Part shown: piece by piece, positions 25,931 through 34,786 of the stretch
Position numbering within the stretch: the stretch's first letter is position 1
Layout of the letters: each line of letters begins with the position of its first letter
NCBI GenBank assembly: GCA_029261965.1
Contig: JAJDAH010000342.1
Span: 1 to 64,000 of the forward strand
Reading direction: 5' to 3'
DNA: 64,000 nucleotides
Source of the DNA: Polyangiaceae bacterium
GTDB lineage: Bacteria; Myxococcota_A; Polyangia; Polyangiales; Polyangiaceae
The notes under the pieces: generated by a model
The model's database searches: none
Seen by the model: only the letters and a program-made list of their open reading frames with translations
What the model was told of the DNA's origin: nothing
Made by a program: the position numbers and the translations under genes

Positions 25931-27998
25931 CCACAGGGATGAACGGTTGGGTGGCTGGGGCCTTGAGCATCGGGTGGGTCTTCACCAGCTGCGTCGGGCT
26001 CGGCGGGTGCACTCGCTCGGCGTGGTCGAGCGCCGAGCTAGCCACCAACCGCAGCACCGCGAACGGATGCAGGCCGACGAGAATGATGGCGACGACCAGT
26101 GGAATGAGCGCGGAAAGCTCGGAATCGCGAAGCTCCGGGAACCGACCTCCGTGCGGCTCGAGGTGACGACTTTGGGTCCAAGTCTCCGGGATATTACCCA
26201 AGAACAATCGACTGAACGCCCGCCAGTGGAAAGCCCCGAGCAGTACGAGCGACGCCGCGGCGCCAATCGCCAAGCCGGGATTCATCGGCATTGCCGAAGC
26301 CACGCTCATCCACTGCCCCACGAATCCCGACGAACCGGGCAACCCGACCGAAGCCAGCACGACGACCCCAAACAGTACGGCGAGTCGCGGCATGTCCTTG
26401 GCCAACCCGCCGAGCTCGTCGAGCCGCGTCGTCTCGACCCGAGAGTGGATGAAACCGAGCGCCCCGACGAGCGCAGCGACCACGAGACCATGACTGAGCA
26501 TCTGCGCCACGGCACCCTGAACTCCAGCCCCGGTCGACGAGGAAAGCGATAGCGCGACGAATCCGCATTGCACCACTGACGCTTGGCCGACCAGACGTCG
26601 GAGATCGTTCTCGACCAGGGCGGCAAGCGACGCCCAGACGATACTCGCCAGACCGAGGGCGCCGACGGTCGCCGCACCCCAGAGCGTGCCCGCAGGCAAC
26701 ACGGCATAGCCAACACGAATGAGAAGGTAGCCACCCACGTGGGTCGCCCCACCGGCGAGAAGAACGGCGAAACCCGGCGGCGCTTCCGCGAGCACGTCCG
26801 ATAACCAGGTGTGCACGGGTGCCAACGGAAGTGCGCACACAGCCGCGAGCACCACGAGCGAATACATGACCGCAACGGCGTTGACGCCCCCAATCGTCAA
26901 TCCACGAGCCAGCCAGTCGATCCGAGTGAGCTCCACGACAGAAAAGGTTCGCTGCGCCGTCGAACCGTCGAGCAAAAGTGTTTCCCCCGCGTTCCCCGAC
27001 AAGTACCAGAATACGAACGCCGCCGACCCGATCGCCAACGCCGAAATCGAGGCGAGCTTGACGACGGCTCGTCGGCGCTGCGCTCCGCCGAAGATGCCGA
27101 CCCCGGAAGCCAAGGCACCAATGGCTGCCGCCCAGGCGATCGTGAACAACGCGAGATCGACCGCCAGAAAAGCGGTAGCGAGGGCGGAGCTCGCCGCAAG
27201 CAACAGAGCCCAGTAGACGTGTTGGCGGCTCGATGCTCGAGCGCCCAAGAGAATCGCCACGAAGGACAGGAAGGCCGTGAGCAGAACGAGCACGATGGAA
27301 ACCCCGTCGACGCCGAGGCTGAGCTCGATTCCGAGTCCGGGAAGTAGCGACATCCGTTCGAGAAACTGAAAGCCCCCGCTGCCGTCGAGCACGCTCACCG
27401 CGGGGTTGAAGTTGGAGTAGAGCCAACCGCCGAGCCCTAGCTGGAGCCCGCTGACACCGAGGGCGACTCGGCGGAGATTGGCCGGTTTCGCAACGCGAGC
27501 CCTACCGAGCACGAACAGCAACAGCGCTCCGAGCAGTGGAAGGAGCACGAGTCCCGACAGAACGTGGCGATGCAGCGTCGACTCGCGCGCCTCCGCGCGA
27601 ACACCGACGACAGCGATGTCGTCGGTCTCGGTCGTTGCAACGAGATGGCCATACCACTCGCGCATGTTGGCATCCGGTGACGGCTCCCATCGAACGAGCA
27701 CATCTTTTTTTCCACCGGGGGGCAGGCGTCGCGACGAGCGGCCATCGACGAAACGCGTGGTCACGCCGACCGGGAGCACCGGCAAGCTCTCCGTGCCACG
27801 CAAGAGGTCGAGTCCGATCAGACGAACGGGCTTACTGCTGACGTTTTCGATGGAAACGGTCGCTTCGAACGCGCCACCCGCCGGAACGAGCTCGATGCCG
27901 TGCGCTCCCGCATCGGCAAATCGAATGCTCGTTTGCGCGTTGGCGATGCCCGGAAGCAGCGTCATGAAGGCGACGAAGCACGCGATACAAAAGCGCAT
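25869..27998 (-). CDS. NuoM-like antiporter-fold protein with N-terminal Ig-like domain, degenerate
   Basis: The 709-residue protein starts with a signal peptide (to about residue 21), then a ~110-residue beta-sandwich-like domain, then the NuoM/NuoN-type membrane core. Core matches: VDGVSIVLVLLT, PVHTWLSD, QMLSHGLVVAAL, LDELGGLAKDMP and SVGLPGSSGFVGQW. By eye, three charged residues needed for proton translocation in complex I are replaced: TM5 Glu by Ala290, TM7 Lys by Ala389 and TM8 Lys by His420. It is therefore probably not a normal pump. The ATG at 27998 shares one base with the stop of the NuoL-like gene, so the two are co-translated. No other nuo genes are adjacent. Confidence 0.82.
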   Translation of the reverse strand: MRFCIACFVAFMTLLPGIANAQTSIRFADAGAHGIELVPAGGAFEATVSIENVSSKPVRLIGLDLLRGTESLPVLPVGVTTRFVDGRSSRRLPPGGKKDVLVRWEPSPDANMREWYGHLVATTETDDIAVVGVRAEARESTLHRHVLSGLVLLPLLGALLLFVLGRARVAKPANLRRVALGVSGLQLGLGGWLYSNFNPAVSVLDGSGGFQFLERMSLLPGLGIELSLGVDGVSIVLVLLTAFLSFVAILLGARASSRQHVYWALLLAASSALATAFLAVDLALFTIAWAAAIGALASGVGIFGGAQRRRAVVKLASISALAIGSAAFVFWYLSGNAGETLLLDGSTAQRTFSVVELTRIDWLARGLTIGGVNAVAVMYSLVVLAAVCALPLAPVHTWLSDVLAEAPPGFAVLLAGGATHVGGYLLIRVGYAVLPAGTLWGAATVGALGLASIVWASLAALVENDLRRLVGQASVVQCGFVALSLSSSTGAGVQGAVAQMLSHGLVVAALVGALGFIHSRVETTRLDELGGLAKDMPRLAVLFGVVVLASVGLPGSSGFVGQWMSVASAMPMNPGLAIGAAASLVLLGAFHWRAFSRLFLGNIPETWTQSRHLEPHGGRFPELRDSELSALIPLVVAIILVGLHPFAVLRLVASSALDHAERVHPPSPTQLVKTHPMLKAPATQPFIPVDEVREAVCRERRRARHPGLG

Positions 27999-30361
27999 CA
28001 GTCGGACTCCTCTTTGCCCGACGAGGACTCGGCGGAATCCTCGTGTGCCGGCTCGTCCGAGCCAATCGACGCTTGCCCCGGCGGCTCGATCCGAGAATCA
28101 TCGAACCGCCGACCGAGGAGCGACCGGTCGATCCTCGCAACCACCTGGGCGAGCGTGCCGACCCCGGACGCGAGGCCGGCAGGAGCTCCATAGACCCCGA
28201 GCTCGAGCGAATAGCGTTGCACTTGGCCGTATCGTTCTTCGTCGCTCCTCCAAGACTTGGACCGCTCTCTGCCGTAGCGCGAGCGAGCGGCGGCCCACCC
28301 CGCGAGGGACAACGAGAATTGACCGAAGAGCTGCCCAAGCATCACGCCAGAGCTGAGAAGGCTTGGTGGCGCACCCGCCCCCGCGAACGCCGACGCGAGC
28401 CACGTATCGATCAGGGCCGGGTGCGACGAGCCCCAGTAGCGGCCCTGTACGCCGACGATGCCACCGACGACGAGCACGACGGCAAGGACCCGGAGAACCC
28501 AGAGCAAGCGTTGGTCGAGCGGTCTCGCTTTCCTCTTCTTCTTTTTCGTCGGCTTCTTGGCAGCCGGCGCGCTGGCGAAAATCACGTAGTACACGCGCCA
28601 CACCAGAAACGACCCCAAAAAACCGCCGAGCCCCAGAAAACCCCACACCATCCATCCCGGCACGAACCCGATGCGATCGATGGCAAAAGCCGTTGCCGTC
28701 ACCCCGTCACGCGCCCACAACCCGAGCAGTCCTGGTATTGGCGCCGCGGTCACACCCGCCGCCACCACGAACACCAGCTTCGCCAAAGACGGGTGCTCGG
28801 CACCCGATCCCGCGAGCTCATCGAGGTCGGCCCCTTCCCTCGAGCTCGCTCGACCGACCGCGTCAATCGAGAGCAAGATCGCGGCAACTCCCACGGCTTG
28901 AGCGACGAGCTGGTACGCCGCTCCCGCAAAGGCTCCAACGCCGGCGCCGACGAGCACTACACCGAGTTGGCTGGCGCCGAAACACGCGAGTGCGGTTCGA
29001 TAGTCTGCTCGGAACACACCCGCGGCCGCGGTCAGCAAACACGCCATCGCCCCGACGAGCGCGAGCGCGCCGCTGGCGGTTGGAGCCAGATCAAACAGAA
29101 AACCCCATCTCACGGTGATGAACGCACCCACCGCCGAACCGAGCGTCACGACCAGCGCGACCGCGTACGACGGCGTGTCCTTCAGGCGGCCGAGCCACCC
29201 GGAAAACGGCACGAGCGAACTCTTGACCAGTCCCGCAACGACGAGAAGTCCACAGATCAGAGCAACGACATTGATGCCCCAAAGGGTCTTGTTCAGTAGG
29301 GCGACGCGGAGCACACGCGCTCCGGAGACATCGCGGATCAAGAGCTGGTTGTGAACCTCACGAAACCCAAAGGTCGAAGCGACTGGTGCCATCTCGGTCT
29401 CTTGCCCAGCGACGACCGGTGTGCGTTCGGCGACCGTCGCGTCGTTGCCGCGAGACGTGACGACGCGTAGATCGTGACGTGACGGACCAATCGGGATACG
29501 AACAAAGGGCGAACGCGCCACCTTCTTGCAGGGGTTCGCCTCCGGCCCCAAGCCGCCCGGTCGACCCGCCGCGTCCACTTCGCAAATCGCGGCGCCACCG
29601 ATGTAGGCCGTGGCCGCCTGCGGGGAAATCATGGTGACGTGACCTGCTTCTCGGTCCAGCTTCGGGGGCTCGTGCCCCTCCGGCGTCACGATCTCGACCC
29701 CGGCCACTCTGGGTCTGAACTCCGGAACGTACTCACCGGCTTCCGTCCAGGTCCCGCCCAACACCCAAAATGTCAGCAGCGTCGCAACGACGATCACCGC
29801 GTCGCCCAAGAACGATTGTACGACGACATCGCCACGCTTCGCGTCGCGCTCGCCACGAAGCAAGAGCCAAACAGAAACGCCCCCGAGTCCAGACCCCAGC
29901 GTCAAGATCACTGCGTTCTGTGCCAATACGACGACGAGAAACGCCGACACGCAGAGATTCATCGCTGCCAAGGCGAAACGACTGACGTTGCTCGTCACCG
30001 CGAAGACCGCTACGACGGCACCCACGAAGGCCGCTCCGCAGGCGGCAAACGCAGAAAGCGAATCCAACGAAAAGCTGAGCGCCGCGTCGAGGGATCCGAT
30101 CCGCACGAATGTCCACACGTGGTCGACCAGGATGCGCTCGGCGTCTGGCCGCGCGCTGAGAACCCACGTGAAGTAGCCGAGGAGAGCCAGCGCCGCAGCG
30201 GGGGCAACTGCGGCGAGCCACCGCTCGCGACCGTTTTTGGCCGAGTCGTCTCGCGCGCGAGGCCAGCCCAGAAGTAGCGCCGCAAGCAGCGGCAGCAATG
30301 GGATGAGCCAGAGCCCCTCGGCGACCGCTACGCGTTGTAGAGAACCAGAATATTCGGGCAT
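27998..30361 (-). CDS. NuoL-like antiporter-fold protein with inserted extracytoplasmic domain, degenerate
   Basis: The 787-residue protein has a NuoL/MrpA-type membrane core: FSLDSLSAFAACGAAFVG, VKSSLVPFSGWLGRLKD (TM7 Lys kept, K380), CFGASQLGVVLVGAGVGAF and IPGLLGLWARDG. The TM5 Glu is replaced (LGSGLGG, residues 156-161) and the FFKALLF Lys of NuoL is missing (AVGVAAILL). Residues ~203-350, between two helices, form an inserted soluble domain with cysteines and a PEGA-like SPFVRIPIGPSRHDLRVV. The long C-terminal helix HL of true NuoL is not obvious; the tail is acidic and soluble. Forms a two-gene unit with the NuoM-like gene. Confidence 0.8.
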   Translation of the reverse strand: MPEYSGSLQRVAVAEGLWLIPLLPLLAALLLGWPRARDDSAKNGRERWLAAVAPAAALALLGYFTWVLSARPDAERILVDHVWTFVRIGSLDAALSFSLDSLSAFAACGAAFVGAVVAVFAVTSNVSRFALAAMNLCVSAFLVVVLAQNAVILTLGSGLGGVSVWLLLRGERDAKRGDVVVQSFLGDAVIVVATLLTFWVLGGTWTEAGEYVPEFRPRVAGVEIVTPEGHEPPKLDREAGHVTMISPQAATAYIGGAAICEVDAAGRPGGLGPEANPCKKVARSPFVRIPIGPSRHDLRVVTSRGNDATVAERTPVVAGQETEMAPVASTFGFREVHNQLLIRDVSGARVLRVALLNKTLWGINVVALICGLLVVAGLVKSSLVPFSGWLGRLKDTPSYAVALVVTLGSAVGAFITVRWGFLFDLAPTASGALALVGAMACLLTAAAGVFRADYRTALACFGASQLGVVLVGAGVGAFAGAAYQLVAQAVGVAAILLSIDAVGRASSREGADLDELAGSGAEHPSLAKLVFVVAAGVTAAPIPGLLGLWARDGVTATAFAIDRIGFVPGWMVWGFLGLGGFLGSFLVWRVYYVIFASAPAAKKPTKKKKRKARPLDQRLLWVLRVLAVVLVVGGIVGVQGRYWGSSHPALIDTWLASAFAGAGAPPSLLSSGVMLGQLFGQFSLSLAGWAAARSRYGRERSKSWRSDEERYGQVQRYSLELGVYGAPAGLASGVGTLAQVVARIDRSLLGRRFDDSRIEPPGQASIGSDEPAHEDSAESSSGKEESD

Positions 30362-30473
30362 TAACCGCGCCGCCTCAGACGCCGAGCGCCCCCGCCTGGC
30401 GCGCGAACGCTACCCCGCGGTGTGCGGAGTTTCAACTTCAGAGCACCCCGCCTCGAGTTCGCTCCCTGGCTTT

Positions 30474-30494
30474 CCGCGTGGGGGACCCCCGCGG
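30474..30494. terminator. Hairpin just after the kinase stop, possible terminator
   Basis: CCGCG-T-GGGGG-A-CCCCCGCGG is nearly a perfect palindrome lying 2 bases past the stop of the minus-strand kinase gene (30497-32044). The position suits a transcription end, but no T-tract follows, so factor-independent termination is uncertain. Confidence 0.35.
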
Positions 30495-30496
30495 CC

Positions 30497-32044
30497 TCAG
30501 AAGGGAGCTTTGTGGATCAACTCGTCGTCGGTCGCGCCCGGGTTCGACGTTGGACCTTTGGCGGGTGCCGTTGCTGACGGTTTTGCCGCTGGCTTTGACC
30601 GAGGCTTGGGATCGCGGTGTGGGGCAGGGGCGGTTCGGGGGACAGCGCTTCGGGGCACGACATCTGGCGGAGTTTTCGGCCGATGGGTCGCGCTGGACTT
30701 CTTGGCCGCCGCGTGCGGCTCATTGGTGCCGCCGTCCGCGCGCTCAGTGTCCACCGCGCTTTTGGTGGTCCCCACTGGTGAGACGTCGTTCTCGGTGCCT
30801 GGCGTTGTGCGCTCGGCCTCGTTGGTTTCGTTTTCGGATACCGCTTCGACGCCGGGAGCGCTGCTCTCGTTCGGGTCCGGACCATCTCGCGAGGTTTGCC
30901 AAACCCACAACCCTCCACCCACCAACACTACCGCCAACGCGCCCCCCACCCACGTGTTGAACTTGGACGCGGCGGGGCGGGGCACCTCCGCCGCGGCGCT
31001 CGAGGTCGTCGTCGACACCCCACCCCGCGACGGTGTGACGGCTACCGAAGCCGCCGACGCGTTCCTTTCGCCGGCAGCGGGAGTTTTCGGCTCGTCCCGA
31101 ACAGTTGGCGCGTACGACGGATCGACGAGCGCTCGAAATGCGTCCGCCATTTCCCGCGCCGATTGAAACCGCGCTTCTACATCTCGATCGGCCGCGGTCG
31201 CGAACCACTCGTCGAACCCGGCAGGTACTTCGCCGACAGCGGACGGTAGGGGGATCGGGTCCTGGCAGATCTGGCACATGAGCTCGTAGAGCGTCTCGCT
31301 CTCGAACGGACGTCGACCGAGTAAACATTCGTAGACGATGACACCCAGAGCCCAAATGTCGGTCCGAAAGTCCGCGTTCTTGGCACCTTCGATTTGCTCC
31401 GGGCTCATGTAGAAGGGCGTACCGACCATCGAGTCGGTCGCGGTGCTTGGACTGTTGCTGTCGAGCACTGCTGGGTCGGTCATTTTGGCGATCCCGAAGT
31501 CCAACACCTTCACGATGTCTTCGTCGTCGTTGTGGACGATGAAGATGTTGCCCGGCTTGAGGTCGCGATGAATGAGCTTGCTGTCGTGGGCCTTCTGAAT
31601 CGCGCGTGACACGTGAGTGAGGACCCGACTGGTTTCTCTCGCCGAGAGCTTCCCGTTCGCGTCGAGGCGCTCCGCCAAGCTCTCACCCTCCATCAGCTCC
31701 ATCACGATGAAGGGAATCGAATTCTCGACACCGTGGTCGAAAGTCTGCACGACGTGGGGGCTGCGCAAACCCGCCGCCGCTTGCGCTTCCCGATCGAAGC
31801 GCGACCGCGCCAGCACATCCTCGACGAGGGAAGGCTCCATCAGTTTCACCGCGACTCTCGAGCTGAGGCTGAGGTGCTTGGCTTCCCAGACCGAGCCCAT
31901 GCCCCCCGCGCCGAGCTTCTTCACCAGCTCGTACTTGCCGCCGAGCACGTACCCTGGGCCCGGCCGTTCTCCCGTCGGCAATCCGTCAGACGCCGAAACG
32001 TCGGTCTTTTCAGACAGATCGGTCACGCTCGCGGAGCGTATCAC
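30497..32044 (-). CDS. Membrane Ser/Thr protein kinase with short ectodomain
   Basis: The 515-residue protein has an N-terminal kinase: LGAGGMGSVWEAKH, VAVKLM, HRDLKPGN, DFGIAK, GTPFYMSPEQ. After a Pro/Ala/Thr linker lies one membrane helix (VGGALAVVLVGGGLWVW) and a low-complexity, charged tail of ~130 residues ending GATDDELIHKAPF, with no recognised ligand domain. All catalytic residues are present. The start is a GTG at 32044; a second GTG four codons further in is also possible. It is 56 bases downstream of the GDPD-type gene on the same strand. Confidence 0.9.
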   Translation of the reverse strand: MIRSASVTDLSEKTDVSASDGLPTGERPGPGYVLGGKYELVKKLGAGGMGSVWEAKHLSLSSRVAVKLMEPSLVEDVLARSRFDREAQAAAGLRSPHVVQTFDHGVENSIPFIVMELMEGESLAERLDANGKLSARETSRVLTHVSRAIQKAHDSKLIHRDLKPGNIFIVHNDDEDIVKVLDFGIAKMTDPAVLDSNSPSTATDSMVGTPFYMSPEQIEGAKNADFRTDIWALGVIVYECLLGRRPFESETLYELMCQICQDPIPLPSAVGEVPAGFDEWFATAADRDVEARFQSAREMADAFRALVDPSYAPTVRDEPKTPAAGERNASAASVAVTPSRGGVSTTTSSAAAEVPRPAASKFNTWVGGALAVVLVGGGLWVWQTSRDGPDPNESSAPGVEAVSENETNEAERTTPGTENDVSPVGTTKSAVDTERADGGTNEPHAAAKKSSATHRPKTPPDVVPRSAVPRTAPAPHRDPKPRSKPAAKPSATAPAKGPTSNPGATDDELIHKAPF

Positions 32045-32100
32045 GGAGTCTATGAGAACTCAGAGCACGCTCGACTGGCGCTCTCGGCCGAGCTCGCGAG

Positions 32101-34581
32101 CTACGGCAACACCCACTGAAAGGCAAATGGTGCTCCGATCGAAAGCGCGTTTGACGCCCAAGTCTCGTCGACGTGGTCGAGCAGGTCGACGACACCGCGT
32201 CCGCGGACTTCGAGGCGCCCATGATTCAACACGTCGACGCCGGACGCGGTGGTCTGGCTGACCGACAGGAGGACATGACCCGCAGATTCGTAGCGGCCCA
32301 GCAGCGCGAGTTGGGTCGCCTGAGCTTCCGAGAGGTCGAGCGCGGTCTGGCAAAGCACCGCAACGTTCGAGGCGTCCGGGTGTCCTTCGAGATCGAGCCA
32401 GACGAATCCCTTACTCCGCCAGTCGAGGGCGGCGCGTGGCAGGTTCAAAAACGGGTTAGTGGGGTCGTAGATGGCAAGAAAGTCGAGAACCGTGTCGAGC
32501 ACCGGGTCGTCCCGGAAAACGACTTCGTCTGCACGAAACACGGCGCCTGGAGCGTCTAGTCGAAGAAGCGCGCCGATCGCCGCCTGACCGTCCAGCCCCA
32601 TATAGCGCCAATGCTGATGCAGGCTTCGCTGGAGTACCCGCGCCTCGAGGGCGACGATACCGGACGACGATCCGTAGCCAGAGCGAGCGAATACCTCAGC
32701 GGCTATCGCCCGCGACGTGATCCGGTTCGCGGTCCGCTCGAAACCTTCGTCGGTCGGGTCCAGCTCGTTCCAATCGCTGGCGTCCTCGAGAATCGCAACG
32801 AGATCCGCCTCGGGCACGAGCCAGGCAGGATTCGGCTCACGCACGATCTCTCGATACGGCTCGTTCGAGAGTGCCCCCAACGGCACACCGAGCGCGTGCA
32901 ACGTGCCCCGCGGGTCGTCGACGAAGATCGCCGGCTGGCCCGAAGCGACGGCTGCGGCGATCGACGCCGGATCCATGTCTTGGTTCTGGGATGTCAGGTT
33001 TGCGAACGGAATCGGGGTGACCCTCGGGTCGCCGTGGATGACGCTCTGGCTCGATGCAGACACGTGCTCCCACATGTCGAAGACATCGAGCAGGTCGATG
33101 ACGTCCTGGGTCGTCTCGGACCGTTTGATGTCGAGGAAAACGAAGCCAGCGGCGCGCCGATGTAGATCGAGCACTTCACCGAGGATCGGGATGCGGGTGA
33201 ACGCGCCATGGCGACCAGGATCTCGAAATCTCACCCGCTGAAGCTCCTCCCACGTGTAGTCCGCTGCGTCACCAAAAGCTTCGAGCTTGTGATCCAGCAT
33301 GTCGTCGTGAAACGCGACCGCGACGCCGTCGACCGTCTCGCGGATGTCCATTTCGTTGCCGTCGGCCCCGACGTCGAAGGTCGCCTGGAAAGCCTCGAGC
33401 GTATTTTCGACCACGAGATCACCGGCACCGCGGTGAACGAGCACCGGGCGACCGCCCCGCCGCGCGTCGACTTGGGCCTTGCGCGCCGCGGTCATGCCGG
33501 GGGTCTCGCAAGGACTGCCGCCCGCGACGCACGGCACGTTGCAGGCGAACGCCGTTCCACCCTCGTGCAAGCAAGTGAGAAACGCCTGACAACTCGCTTC
33601 GCACGTGCCGTCGTCACACGTCCCGTTGCCGTCGCGGTCGTTCTGAGGATCCAGGGGACAGGCGTCGCAAGCGTCTCCGAGCCCGTCGCCGTCCGTGTCC
33701 GCCTGCGTCGTGTTCAGCACACCGGGGCAGTTGTCGACGTCGTCGTACGACCCGTCATCGTCGGAATCGTTGTCGTCGCGAACGGCAATCGAGCCTATCT
33801 GCTCGATGGTGAGCACTCGATTGTAGACGCGGACCTCGTCCATCGAACCGGAGAACGGATAGAGCACGCGCGCGGTGGCGTTCCGCACGTGGCCGATCTG
33901 GATCGGCTCCGCGTTGTGCGCGAGCAAACCGACGGCGGTCTCGGTCGCGACTGGGGATCCATCGACGTAGAGCACGATGGTCGAACCGTCGAAAGTGGCT
34001 GCGACGTGCTTCCACTCCCCGAACGTCGCTGGTGCATAGACATTGATGCGGCGACCCGTGTCGGTGCCATCGGGAAAGGTCACCGAGAAGTCGAAGTCGC
34101 CACCGAAGATCCGCAGAGCCCAAGCGTTGGTGAAGAAATCCCCTTTGCTCACGAGCGTCTGCAGACCGGGAGCGTTTTCAGTCGCGTTCACCCATGACGC
34201 GACGGTCAAAGCGGTCGTGACCTGAAAGGTTTCACGATGGGCGACCTCGATGCGATCGTCTAGCCCGTCGAAGTACGCGCCCTGGCCGATCTGTCCGGTC
34301 TGGCACCCCAGGTCACCGAGCAGCAGGGCCGCGTGGCCGTTTCCGGAATCGTCGACGACGATGGGAAACCCGCCTCCCTTTTGCGCCTTACCACCTCCGC
34401 ACGCGTCGAAGCTCCAATGCGCCAGGGGCGGCGGTGCCGGTAAGGTGGACTTCCCACTGCCGACCGCGCCGGCAGTAGAAGAAGCCGAAACCGCAGTCGC
34501 AGCGAGCACACCGAGTGCCGCTAGTACCGCACGAACGCCACGATTGAGCGACCGCATTTGACGACGTCGAGATGAGCTCAT
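32101..34581 (-). CDS. Secreted LamG - thrombospondin-3 - GDPD-like protein
   Basis: An 826-residue exported protein. After a signal peptide (residues 10-40) comes a LamG/concanavalin-like domain (~55-260; AYFDGLDDRIEV, GEWKHVAATFDGSTIVLYVDG), calcium-type thrombospondin-3 repeats (~270-325; DNDSDDDGSYDDVDNCPG, DTDGDGLGDACDACP), and a glycerophosphodiester phosphodiesterase-like domain from ~382 (VHRGAG, ENTLEAF, MDIRETVDGVAVAFHDD). The HRG, EN, E-x-D and HDD motifs match GDPD catalytic sites, so phosphodiester hydrolysis outside the cell is likely. A second, tail region of ~250 residues is not recognised. The ATG at 34581 is chosen because of a strong GGAGG seven bases upstream; the frame is open further. 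Confidence 0.83.
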   Translation of the reverse strand: MSSSRRRQMRSLNRGVRAVLAALGVLAATAVSASSTAGAVGSGKSTLPAPPPLAHWSFDACGGGKAQKGGGFPIVVDDSGNGHAALLLGDLGCQTGQIGQGAYFDGLDDRIEVAHRETFQVTTALTVASWVNATENAPGLQTLVSKGDFFTNAWALRIFGGDFDFSVTFPDGTDTGRRINVYAPATFGEWKHVAATFDGSTIVLYVDGSPVATETAVGLLAHNAEPIQIGHVRNATARVLYPFSGSMDEVRVYNRVLTIEQIGSIAVRDDNDSDDDGSYDDVDNCPGVLNTTQADTDGDGLGDACDACPLDPQNDRDGNGTCDDGTCEASCQAFLTCLHEGGTAFACNVPCVAGGSPCETPGMTAARKAQVDARRGGRPVLVHRGAGDLVVENTLEAFQATFDVGADGNEMDIRETVDGVAVAFHDDMLDHKLEAFGDAADYTWEELQRVRFRDPGRHGAFTRIPILGEVLDLHRRAAGFVFLDIKRSETTQDVIDLLDVFDMWEHVSASSQSVIHGDPRVTPIPFANLTSQNQDMDPASIAAAVASGQPAIFVDDPRGTLHALGVPLGALSNEPYREIVREPNPAWLVPEADLVAILEDASDWNELDPTDEGFERTANRITSRAIAAEVFARSGYGSSSGIVALEARVLQRSLHQHWRYMGLDGQAAIGALLRLDAPGAVFRADEVVFRDDPVLDTVLDFLAIYDPTNPFLNLPRAALDWRSKGFVWLDLEGHPDASNVAVLCQTALDLSEAQATQLALLGRYESAGHVLLSVSQTTASGVDVLNHGRLEVRGRGVVDLLDHVDETWASNALSIGAPFAFQWVLP

Positions 34582-34588
34582 CAGAAGG

Positions 34589-34593
34589 CCTCC
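34589..34593 (-). promoter_or_regulatory. Strong ribosome binding site deciding the GDPD gene start
   Basis: Read on the minus strand this is GGAGG, seven bases before ATG 34581 and just before a signal peptide. It argues against the longer open frame that would begin at 34788 and overlap the sigma factor gene. Confidence 0.7.
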
Positions 34594-34672
34594 GAAGTTC
34601 TGCGACGTACTTTGGCGCATGAGGAGCGCGCATTCCATCGAGTCGATTCCGCACGTGCATGCGGCTCCATTT

Positions 34673-34702
34673 CGGACGCGAGCTTTCCGGACGCGAGCTT
34701 TC
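34673..34702. repeat. 15-bp perfect tandem duplication
   Basis: CGGACGCGAGCTTTC occurs at 34673-34687 and again at 34688-34702. It lies in the 205-base divergent promoter region between the GDPD gene (minus) and the ECF sigma gene (plus), so it could be a pair of protein-binding sites or a chance duplication. Confidence 0.6.
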
Positions 34703-34786
34703 CGGCCGCATGCTTGGCCGCGCCCGAGCCAGCGTCCCGGACGGAGCGCCCGGTCACACCTGAGAGCTTGATATCGTCGAAGAATC

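Noticed and set aside
25869-30361. A normal complex I operon
   Set aside because: Only NuoM- and NuoL-like genes are present, with lost catalytic charges and added domains; other nuo genes are absent.
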